From assembly GCA_035353815.1 (NCBI GenBank), contig DAOQAG010000002.1, positions 62,001 through 126,000 on the forward strand: 64,000 nt of DNA. Reading direction: 5' to 3'. This stretch comes from JAKPUX01 sp035353815. GTDB lineage: Bacteria; Zhuqueibacterota; Zhuqueibacteria; Residuimicrobiales; Residuimicrobiaceae. Below are positions 17,742 through 25,007 of the stretch, piece by piece. The notes under the pieces are model-generated. The model was not told the DNA's origin, made no database searches, and was given only the letters and a program-made list of their open reading frames with translations. Position numbers and translations under genes: made by a program. The stretch's first letter is position 1. Each line of letters begins with the position of its first letter.

Positions 17742-18950
17742 ATGAACGAATATATCCAGGCTGTGGCGCGTATCATGGCACGCGAATGGCGCCGGATCGC
17801 CAGCCGTAAAAGCCTCTACCTGTTGATGATTGTCCTGCCGGTCATTCTTTTTCTCGCGGTGGCCGCCATCTACCGGAGCGAGGTGGTCAAGGACTTGCCG
17901 GTGGCAGTTCTCGATGGCGATCACTCGGAGATCTCGCGCACCATCGTGCGCGCTGTCGCCTCGGACCGGCTGTTCAAAATCGTGGCCGAGGTCCAGTCGG
18001 TCTCCGCGATCGAGGAGGGCATCCGCGCCGGGCGGATCCAGGGGGCCTTTTACCTGCCGAAGGGCATGGAGCGGAATATCAAGAGAGGAGAACCGGCGCG
18101 GATGGTGGTGTACCGTAACCATATCAATCTGCTCTCCGGAAATATGATTTACAAGGAGGGGGTGACCATCAGTCGCACCATCTCCGCGGGCATCCTGATG
18201 AAAAAGCTGGGTTCTCGCGGTCTCGGAGCCGGGCAGGCCATAGCCTTGGCCAATCCGGTCAGTGTCGATGCGCAGCCGCTGTTCAATCCGGCCTACAACT
18301 ATGCCAATTATCTGGTGCCGGGGCTGCTTCCGGCCTTGATGCAAATGCTGATCATGCTGGTGGCCGTGCTGGTGATCTCGGCCGAGTATCATGAGGGCAC
18401 CCTTCCCGGGCTTTTCCGGATGGCCCATGGGCGCGCCGGGGCGGTGCTCCTCGGCAAATCGCTGCCGCATCTGCTGCTGCACGGCGCCACAGCCCTCGGA
18501 TTGATCGGGATCATCTTTCCGCTCTTTCACATCCCCGTGGCCGGCTCCATCGGCCAGCTCTTCGCCCTGATGCTGCTCTTTATCGCCGCATCGTTCTTCC
18601 TGGGGCTGATGATCTCCACTCTGGTGCATAACCAGATGCTGGCAACCGAGGCTGCGGTATTCATCAACACCCCGGCCTTCATGTTCAGCGGCTATACCTA
18701 TCCCCTCTGGGGGATGCCGGGCATCCATCAACTCTTCGCGCAGATCATGCCCTTCACCCACTTTCTCACCGCATTCATCAAGGTGTACCAGATGGGGGCA
18801 CCGCTGCGGGCCTTGCGCCACGAGATCGAGATTCTGGCCTCCTTTGTCCTCATCACCGTTCTGGTCAGCTGGGCGGTGCTGCACTACCGCGGCCGTCATT
18901 TGCCGGCGCCGGGGCCGATCGCTTCTGACCGGGAAGGAGGCGCGCGATGA
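17742..18950 (+). CDS. ABC-2 type transporter permease, first of a pair
   Basis: The 402-residue membrane protein has one N-terminal transmembrane helix (LLMIVLPVILFLAVAAIY). A large extracytoplasmic domain (about residues 45-180) follows with LPVAVLDGDHSEISRTIVR, then five to six C-terminal helices. This is the ABC2_membrane_3 / YhgE-like layout. The FSGYTYPLWGMP motif in the loop before the last helices is typical. It overlaps the next permease by four bases (ATGA), so the pair probably forms a heterodimer. No nucleotide-binding subunit is encoded in the operon, so it must borrow one or the ATPase gene lies elsewhere. Confidence 0.88.
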   Translation: MNEYIQAVARIMAREWRRIASRKSLYLLMIVLPVILFLAVAAIYRSEVVKDLPVAVLDGDHSEISRTIVRAVASDRLFKIVAEVQSVSAIEEGIRAGRIQGAFYLPKGMERNIKRGEPARMVVYRNHINLLSGNMIYKEGVTISRTISAGILMKKLGSRGLGAGQAIALANPVSVDAQPLFNPAYNYANYLVPGLLPALMQMLIMLVAVLVISAEYHEGTLPGLFRMAHGRAGAVLLGKSLPHLLLHGATALGLIGIIFPLFHIPVAGSIGQLFALMLLFIAASFFLGLMISTLVHNQMLATEAAVFINTPAFMFSGYTYPLWGMPGIHQLFAQIMPFTHFLTAFIKVYQMGAPLRALRHEIEILASFVLITVLVSWAVLHYRGRHLPAPGPIASDREGGAR

Positions 18951-20131
18951 TCCGCAGCAAAATCAGCGGCTGGTGGGCGGTCGTGCGCCGGGAAGTCCGC
19001 CGCATCCATGCGGACACCAATGTATTTCTCGTGATCCTGGTTGCCCCGCTTTTTTACGCCTTTTTCTATGGCTCGATTTACAGCCCCAAGAGTGAACGGG
19101 ATGTGCCGGTCGCCGTTGTCGACCAGGATCATTCCCAGGTCGCGCGCGATTTCATCCGCTATCTCGACAGCCACCAGCTGGTCCGCGTGGCCGAACCGGT
19201 GGCCGATTTTGCCGCGGCCCGCGAAGCCTTGATGCAGATGCGCGTCCACGGCATTATTTACATTCCCGAGGATTTCAGCCGGAACCTCAAGAGCGGCCGC
19301 ACCGCTCATCTCCCGGTCTATCTCAATACCAGCCGCTTCCTCATCGCCAACGACATTAGCAAGGCGGTCAATGAGGTGAGCGGTACAATGGGCGGCGCCA
19401 TCCGCCTGCGCTACTTTGAGAGCGCCGGGTACAACCCGGAGCAGGCGCGCGAGATCGTCGAACCCCTCGTGGCCGAACAAAAGGCGCTCTTTAATCCCAC
19501 CGACAGCTATGGCGACTTTCTCATCCCCGGATTGCTGGTGATGATCCTGCAGCAGACCTTGCTGATCGGCCTGGCTGAAAGTATGGCCCGCGAACGCGAA
19601 GATAACACCCTGAAGGATCTGTACCGGCTCTCCGGCAAGAGCACCTGGGCGGTGATGAGCGGCAAGGGATTCTTTTACTTCATGCTCTTTCTGGCCTATG
19701 CCCTCTTTTTCTACACCGTCCTCTTTGCCCTCTTCCGGATCCCGTTCCGCGGCAGCATCACGGCTTTGGCGGCTCTGACTGCGCTCTTCCTGCTGGCCGT
19801 GATCTATCTCAGCCTGTTCCTTTCTTCCTTTTTCAGCAAGAAAATGGTCGCCATGCAGTTTCTGGTTTTCACCTCCTACCCCCTCTTCCTGCTCTCGGGC
19901 TACAGCTGGCCGCTGGACGCCATGCCCGGGGTGGTGCGTGGCTTCAGCGCGCTCATGCCATGCACGCCTTATCTGCAGGCGTTTGTGCGCATCACGCAAA
20001 TGGGGGCTGAGTGGCGGCATGTCGGTGGCGAACTCCTGCACCTGGCCATTCTGGCGCTGATCGGGCTGGGCATGACCCGCTGGCGGCTGCGGCGGCTGCT
20101 GCATGCCGCGGTCAGTGAAGACAAAAGATAA
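18947..20131 (+). CDS. ABC-2 type transporter permease, second of a pair
   Basis: The 394-residue protein is a paralogue of the preceding permease with the same layout: helix near residues 25-45 (VFLVILVAPLFYAFFYGSIY), extracytoplasmic domain starting VPVAVVDQDHSQVARDF, and a C-terminal membrane bundle. LLSGYSWPLDAMPG matches the FSGYTYPLWGMP loop of its partner. The start codon lies inside the stop of the upstream gene, which implies translational coupling. It ends the efflux operon and is followed by a strong terminator. Heterodimeric ABC-2 pairs with HlyD and TolC export drugs or lipids in other bacteria. The substrate here is unknown. Confidence 0.88.
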   Translation: MIRSKISGWWAVVRREVRRIHADTNVFLVILVAPLFYAFFYGSIYSPKSERDVPVAVVDQDHSQVARDFIRYLDSHQLVRVAEPVADFAAAREALMQMRVHGIIYIPEDFSRNLKSGRTAHLPVYLNTSRFLIANDISKAVNEVSGTMGGAIRLRYFESAGYNPEQAREIVEPLVAEQKALFNPTDSYGDFLIPGLLVMILQQTLLIGLAESMAREREDNTLKDLYRLSGKSTWAVMSGKGFFYFMLFLAYALFFYTVLFALFRIPFRGSITALAALTALFLLAVIYLSLFLSSFFSKKMVAMQFLVFTSYPLFLLSGYSWPLDAMPGVVRGFSALMPCTPYLQAFVRITQMGAEWRHVGGELLHLAILALIGLGMTRWRLRRLLHAAVSEDKR

Positions 20132-20162
20132 GGGGAAATCGGGAGAGTTTCCGGAGCAGTTC

Positions 20163-20196
20163 AGCCGGAGGAGGCGTTCGCCTTCTCCGGCTTTTT
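20163..20196 (+). terminator. Intrinsic terminator after the efflux operon
   Basis: A 13-bp stem (AGCCGGAG core, 20163-20175 with 20180-20192, including one G-T pair) and a four-base loop are followed by TTTT. It ends two bases before the stop of the convergent minus-strand gene. The T tract is only on the plus side. Confidence 0.88.
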
Positions 20197-20197
20197 G

Positions 20198-20887
20198 CTA
20201 AAAGTGCGTTTGCAGGGAGAGCAGGCAGCGCGGCTGGATGAAACCATCGCCAAAGTGCAGGTTCCACTCCAGGCGGTTGGCGAGACGGTTATTATAGCGG
20301 TTCACGCTCCAGACCGCATCGATAGCGCTGACGAGATGGTTGGCGAGGATGGCGCCAAGTACAAAGGTGCTGCGGTTGCGCGCCTTCTCCGAGGAGATGC
20401 GGAGCTGATCGAAATGGGCCTTGTTCGCTGCCGTGTCCCACTTCCAGTAATAGCTGGCGACATCACTGTAATAGTCATCGAGATTGCGTTGGCGCAGTTT
20501 GGCGGCATTATACAAATCGATGTTGGCATAATTGCCGATGTTGCTGTAATAGGTGTCGTTTTTGCCCTTGGGATCGACACCGGCATGCCGGGCCGCATAG
20601 CCCTCGTACTCATCGCGCCGCCAGGCGGAATAGGTCTGAAAGCCGGCATAGCCGAGCCAGAGGCTGATCTCGGTGCCGAGAAAGATGTGCGACTTGGTCG
20701 TCGCGCCGGCATAGCGCTCTCCCAGTCCGGGCAGGAGAAAGGAGAGCATCAGGGCTTTGCCTTTAGATTTCTCTCCCTCCACCAGCGGCCGGCCGCTGGT
20801 GCTTTGCGGGACGGATCCGCTGGCGTTTCCCGGTGCAGCGGCGGCCAGGGTGGCCAGGGTGAAGAACAGCAGGGCGATTCGTTTCAT
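20198..20887 (-). CDS. Small exported protein, DUF5683-like (paralogue B)
   Basis: I chose the ATG at 20887 over a TTG at 20899. It lies 5 bp after the upstream gene's stop. The 229-residue product has a signal peptide (MKRIALLFFTLATLAAAAPGNAS). GKALMLSFLLPGLGERYAG follows, which resembles the SAxLPGxGQxYxG membrane-embedded motif of DUF5683 proteins, then a hydrophobic segment and a Tyr-rich, charged helical middle. Near the C-terminus ANHLVSAIDAVWSVNRYN matches NHMTSALEAVWTVSRHN of the neighbouring gene, so the two are tandem paralogues. The role is unknown. It is last in the PorV operon. Membrane or outer-membrane association is inferred from the hydrophobic segments. Confidence 0.7.
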   Translation of the reverse strand: MKRIALLFFTLATLAAAAPGNASGSVPQSTSGRPLVEGEKSKGKALMLSFLLPGLGERYAGATTKSHIFLGTEISLWLGYAGFQTYSAWRRDEYEGYAARHAGVDPKGKNDTYYSNIGNYANIDLYNAAKLRQRNLDDYYSDVASYYWKWDTAANKAHFDQLRISSEKARNRSTFVLGAILANHLVSAIDAVWSVNRYNNRLANRLEWNLHFGDGFIQPRCLLSLQTHF

Positions 20888-20892
20888 GCGGC

Positions 20893-21714
20893 TCACCAAT
20901 CCACGCGAAGGGTTAGGGCGGTATAGCGCTTCGCGTCCTGTTGCAGCGGCTCAAAGTAGAGCTGGGCCGCCGCAATTTCCCGATTATGGCGGCTGACGGT
21001 CCATACCGCTTCCAGGGCGCTGGTCATGTGATTGAGGATGACCACGGTCAGGCATGTGGTAGCGTGCTTGAAATTGCGATTGCTGGCATCCCGTCGGGTT
21101 TCATAATAGAGGCGGCGGGGGGAGCGGATCTGTTCCTTGAGGTAGGTCATCTTGTCGGTCGGACTCGGGGTGGTCGTATAGATATCATTCCAGCCATAAT
21201 TGAACTGATTGTACTTGCCGATCATCTCGTAATACTGCTGATCCTTGGTCAGATGCAGGCCATGGCTGAAATTGAGATGTTCCCACTCCCGCAGGGCTTC
21301 GATATCGCCGGCTGGTTTACCGGACATGGAGGCAATGGCCTGCCAGTATTGGGCCTCGCTCCAGTTCGTGTCGGCATATTTTTCATACTCCGTCTCGATG
21401 TCCTTGCCTTTGCTCTGGTAGTCGCTGTAAAAATACCAGCTGGCCGCCTCGACGCCCAGGAAACCCAGGGCCTTGAGCCAGGAACCGTCGTAGATTTGAC
21501 CAGCGCCCGGCACGACAGCCGACAGCAGCAGCGCCTTGGCCGGCATCTTAGGGGCGATCTCATATACGGCAGCCTCAGCGCTCGAATCCGGCGCTGCGAG
21601 GGTATCCGCCAGAGCCAGCCGGGTGTGTGGGCTGGCCAGGATAAAATCATGCCAATCCCCTGCATTCGCCACTGCCGCCAATCCCACCAGGGCGGCCAGG
21701 AGAACCTTTTTCAT
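20893..21714 (-). CDS. Small exported protein, DUF5683-like (paralogue A)
   Basis: I chose the ATG at 21714 because AAGGGAG sits six bases upstream of it; the ATG at 21720 directly touches that site. The 273-residue product has a signal peptide ending AAVANA. AKALLLSAVVPGAGQIYDGS is the clearest DUF5683-type motif in the window and is followed by KALGFLGVEAASWYFYSDY. A Tyr-rich middle with repeated YxxIxxxNxxxY-like spacing comes next, then NHMTSALEAVWTVSRHN, shared with the next gene. It sits between the peptidase/barrel fusion and its own paralogue. Proteins of this type are widespread in FCB bacteria without a firm function. Confidence 0.7.
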   Translation of the reverse strand: MKKVLLAALVGLAAVANAGDWHDFILASPHTRLALADTLAAPDSSAEAAVYEIAPKMPAKALLLSAVVPGAGQIYDGSWLKALGFLGVEAASWYFYSDYQSKGKDIETEYEKYADTNWSEAQYWQAIASMSGKPAGDIEALREWEHLNFSHGLHLTKDQQYYEMIGKYNQFNYGWNDIYTTTPSPTDKMTYLKEQIRSPRRLYYETRRDASNRNFKHATTCLTVVILNHMTSALEAVWTVSRHNREIAAAQLYFEPLQQDAKRYTALTLRVDW

Positions 21715-21730
21715 CTTCATCTCCCTTCCA

Positions 21731-24700
21731 TCAATCCATAAAATCGAAAAGTGCCATCAGGTAGTATCTCCATTCCCGGCCGTAGCGTTGTCCGCCGTTT
21801 TCGACGCGATCCAGGCCATAGGCCGCCTCGAAGGAGAGGGCGGTCGGAAACCCGTAAAAGGAGAATGCACCGACACGCAGCGAACCGCCGACCGCGCGTT
21901 TGAAGCGGCTGAGATCGACCCGGTCCTGGTTGAAGGCATTACCATAATCGAAAAAGGCGCCGAGGACGAGATTGTCGCCGGTGAGGTGCATGAATTGCTT
22001 TTGAAATCCGGTCAGCAGCGGCAGGCGGTAGGCAAAACGGCCGAGGAGCAGTTTGCGGCCTTCGATGCTGTAGTAGGGGTAGCCGCGCAGGCCCGGCAGG
22101 CCGCCAGCGAAAAAGTTGAAAAAGCTGTCGACCGGACGATCGATCCAGCCCGCCTGGAGGTTGGCGGAGAGGCCATGCCGGTGCGCCCAGGGCGCGGGCA
22201 TGTACTCGTGCCAATTGACTTCTATCTTGTGGTAATTGTAGTGAGCGTACACCTCCTGAAGCGTGCCATAGCTGTTGTCCGTGGCGAAATCCTCGAAGAA
22301 GCGGTTGCGCTCGTAGGCATAACGAAACTCGGCCTTGCGGCCCCCGCGCGGGTTGATATCGGAGGTCACACCCGGGGCCACTGCATTGAGATTCCACGTC
22401 GCGGAAAACTGGTTGCCGATAAAATAGGTGTTGGCCGGCGAAACCCAATCGATCCCCTTGAAAAAGAAGTTGCCGATTTTGCTGGTGTAGCGGCTGTGCG
22501 CGAATGCGGCGCGCAGGGTTTGGCCTTCCGCAAGATTGATCCGGCCGCCGAGATCGGCCTCAAGGATATTGAAACGGATATCCACCCGGGATTTGATTGG
22601 ATAATCCTCGATCACCTCGATATCACGCTTGATATGGCGGGAGAAGGCATAGAGCTCCACGAAAAGCGTCGGCTTGAACCGGCGCATCTCGGCGATGACG
22701 AAGGCGTCGAGATCCATCTGCTTGTTGAGTGTGGCGCCGCCAAAGATGGAGTAGCGATCAAGGATGTCGCTGGCGGTGAAATAACTGCCGAGTTTGAGCG
22801 TCTTGTAATCGATCATCGCCCTGGGCAGCAGCGAGATCTGGCCGTAGGTCATCTCGTAGGGCTCGATCTTGTACTCCGGCAGACGGGTGTCGTCGTAGTC
22901 GCGCAGTGCGATCAGGCTGGCGGGGGTCTCCGCTTCGGTTAATCCGAGGGCTTCGGCGTTATCCGCCTCGGGATAAGCGGCCCATGCCGGCGGCACCGGC
23001 TGCGGCGCGGCCAGGCGGGCGATCTTGTAACCATCGTACTGAAACTCGGACCAGGCCAGCTCTCCTGTGGCGGAAACGGCCGGCATAAAGGCGCCGCCGG
23101 TGGTGTTGGTCCACAGCTGCAGATCGTCCCCCTCGGGACGCACACTGTAGATATTGAAAATGCCGCTCCTATCCGAAGCGAAGTAGATGCGCCGGCCATC
23201 CGGGCTGAATACCGGATCGCGGGCATCGCCGGCCACTGTGAGCAGGGTGCGCTGGGTGCTGCTGTCGATATCGAGCAGCACCAGCTCCCGGCCGTGGCGG
23301 CGCGCTCTGGAATAGACGAGGGAACGGCCATCGGGGGAGAAACGCGGCGTATTGATCGCCTCCCCCTCCTTGAAGGTGGTGAGCGGACGAATCAGGGCAC
23401 CGGCGGCATCGAGCAGCACCAGATTGTCGGTGCCATCCTTCTGGATCGCGCAAACCATGGTCCGGCCATCCGGCGCCAGATCGGCAGCAAAGGCGCGCAG
23501 GCGGCGGGTGAGCTGCTTCTCGTGCCCGTAGTTGAGATCGTACTGATAAAGATCGCTGAGGTGCGAGCCATAACGGCCGCGTTCGATGCGGCAGTAATAG
23601 AGGGAACGGCCATCACGGCTCCAGGTGATCTGGCTGCTGACGCCGCGCTTGAGAAGCTTTTTCTTGCCGGTGGCCGTGTCATAGAGCCAGAGATGGGTGA
23701 GGCTGAGATAGTCACTGCTTTCGCTGCCGCAATAGGCCAGCTGCCGGCCATCCGGCGACCAGGCGGCGTAGGTGTTCCCCAGGCCTTTGGGGGTGAGGAT
23801 TTCTCCGGCGACGCGATGGGAGTCGATGACGGCCAGGCGCTGGAGATAGTACTGTTCCATTCTTCCGAGCCATTCGCGGTAGAGGGTCTCGCCATCCTGG
23901 CCGGTCGCCGCCTTGAGGGCGCCATTCGCCGTAAAGGAGAGGGGACTGGAGAGGCCCTCGCTCAGTTTTTGCAGGGCTGCGGCGCCGTGCTGGCGGACCA
24001 TATAGCGGATCAGGGCATAGCCGGAGTTATAGGTGCGCTCATTGCCGAGGCTGTTCTTGCCGAAAACGCCCATTTCATCATAGGTCAAAGCCTTGCCGGC
24101 GGTGATGGCCGTACGGATGAGCATGTCGCGATGGCTGTCCCAGAGGTCATACTGCAGGCCCGGCGTTTGCATCTGGGCCATCCCCTCGGCCATCCACATG
24201 GGCACGGCGGTCATGGCCAGCGGATAGGAGGCGATGACATTCGGGTAGCCGTAGAGGACATCTTCGCGCTTCTCCGGCTCGTAGCTGAACATCTGCAAAT
24301 AGAGGGCGGGAATTTTGCGCGGCATCTTGCGCGCCGCCCCGAGGGAGATCATGTGGCTGAATTCGTGGGTGACGACATTGCGCAGCCAGTCATGGGTGCC
24401 GCGCAGGATGAAGGTCATTTGCGGCGCCCAGATCTCGACCTTGTTGTCATAATAATAGGCGGCACCGTTCGAATTGTCATCGTAATCCTTGACGATGAAA
24501 TGGATCTCTCCCTTCGGCCGAAAAGCATAGAGAGAGGTGACCGGCCCGTAGATCTCCTCGGCGACCTTGGCGACCGTCCGGGCGGTGCGCTCGGCACCCG
24601 TGTGAAAATGAATCTGGAAGTGCTCGGTCTTGATCGTGTACCAGTCCAGCTCGGGATGGTTGATCGGCTCTTCCTGGGCAAGTGCATGTGCTGCCAGGAG

Positions 24701-24763
24701 GAAAAGCAGCAGCGCGCAAAAAGAGGCGCCGGCGGTGCAAGATCTGATACTGCTCCATTTCAT
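21731..24763 (-). CDS. Zinc peptidase / TolB-like propeller / outer-membrane barrel fusion
   Basis: The 1010-residue secreted protein has three modules. Residues about 40-300 form a gluzincin-type peptidase: HEFSH (His133, Glu134, His137) and a downstream WMAEGMAQ helix with the likely third ligand Glu193, as in peptidase MA-like families. Residues about 310-590 are WD40/TolB-type blades (YAAWSPDGRQLAYCGSE, DPVFSPDGRRIYFASD, NTPRFSPDGRSLVYSR). Residues about 640-1010 are amphipathic strands ending GGLPGLRGYPYYSIEGR and LLGRFAYRLPL, the closing pattern of BamA/Omp85-like surface antigens. All catalytic residues are present. It would be a peptidase anchored by its own outer-membrane barrel. It lies in the operon with a sequence-dead M6 protein and PorV, so it may process T9SS cargo. 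That role is inference. Confidence 0.82.
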   Translation of the reverse strand: MKWSSIRSCTAGASFCALLLFLLAAHALAQEEPINHPELDWYTIKTEHFQIHFHTGAERTARTVAKVAEEIYGPVTSLYAFRPKGEIHFIVKDYDDNSNGAAYYYDNKVEIWAPQMTFILRGTHDWLRNVVTHEFSHMISLGAARKMPRKIPALYLQMFSYEPEKREDVLYGYPNVIASYPLAMTAVPMWMAEGMAQMQTPGLQYDLWDSHRDMLIRTAITAGKALTYDEMGVFGKNSLGNERTYNSGYALIRYMVRQHGAAALQKLSEGLSSPLSFTANGALKAATGQDGETLYREWLGRMEQYYLQRLAVIDSHRVAGEILTPKGLGNTYAAWSPDGRQLAYCGSESSDYLSLTHLWLYDTATGKKKLLKRGVSSQITWSRDGRSLYYCRIERGRYGSHLSDLYQYDLNYGHEKQLTRRLRAFAADLAPDGRTMVCAIQKDGTDNLVLLDAAGALIRPLTTFKEGEAINTPRFSPDGRSLVYSRARRHGRELVLLDIDSSTQRTLLTVAGDARDPVFSPDGRRIYFASDRSGIFNIYSVRPEGDDLQLWTNTTGGAFMPAVSATGELAWSEFQYDGYKIARLAAPQPVPPAWAAYPEADNAEALGLTEAETPASLIALRDYDDTRLPEYKIEPYEMTYGQISLLPRAMIDYKTLKLGSYFTASDILDRYSIFGGATLNKQMDLDAFVIAEMRRFKPTLFVELYAFSRHIKRDIEVIEDYPIKSRVDIRFNILEADLGGRINLAEGQTLRAAFAHSRYTSKIGNFFFKGIDWVSPANTYFIGNQFSATWNLNAVAPGVTSDINPRGGRKAEFRYAYERNRFFEDFATDNSYGTLQEVYAHYNYHKIEVNWHEYMPAPWAHRHGLSANLQAGWIDRPVDSFFNFFAGGLPGLRGYPYYSIEGRKLLLGRFAYRLPLLTGFQKQFMHLTGDNLVLGAFFDYGNAFNQDRVDLSRFKRAVGGSLRVGAFSFYGFPTALSFEAAYGLDRVENGGQRYGREWRYYLMALFDFMD

Positions 24764-24799
24764 AAGTAGAGGTATTCCATAGTGGTGTGTCTATCCTGT

Positions 24800-24979
24800 C
24801 TAGAAGGCGATGGGAAAGCCGCTCATCCGGAAAACATAGCTGTCACATTTCATGAGTGTGAAGGGATGGTGATCGTCCAGATCGCACTCGGCATGGTGCT
24901 TCTCAAAAGAGATATGGCTGAGGACGCGCACGGGCCACTTGTCCTCAAGGTCAAGCAGCACGGCCCATTTGCATCGCAT
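24800..24979 (-). CDS. 59-residue His/Cys-rich protein of unknown function
   Basis: A short open frame begins with ATG at 24979, preceded by a near-perfect GGGGAGGAG ribosome-binding site, and ends TAG at 24800. It lies 28 bp after the stop of the M6-like gene and 36 bp before the peptidase-fusion start, in the same direction. The product starts MRCKWAVLLDLEDKWPV and has no signal peptide. It holds Cys3, Cys32, Cys45 and five His (22, 28, 29, 37, 38), including HH pairs, which would suit a small metal-binding fold. I recognise no family. The strong ribosome site and operon position are the main support. Confidence 0.62.
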   Translation of the reverse strand: MRCKWAVLLDLEDKWPVRVLSHISFEKHHAECDLDDHHPFTLMKCDSYVFRMSGFPIAF

Positions 24980-25007
24980 GTGACTCCTCCCCTGCTGCAG
25001 TTGAAGC

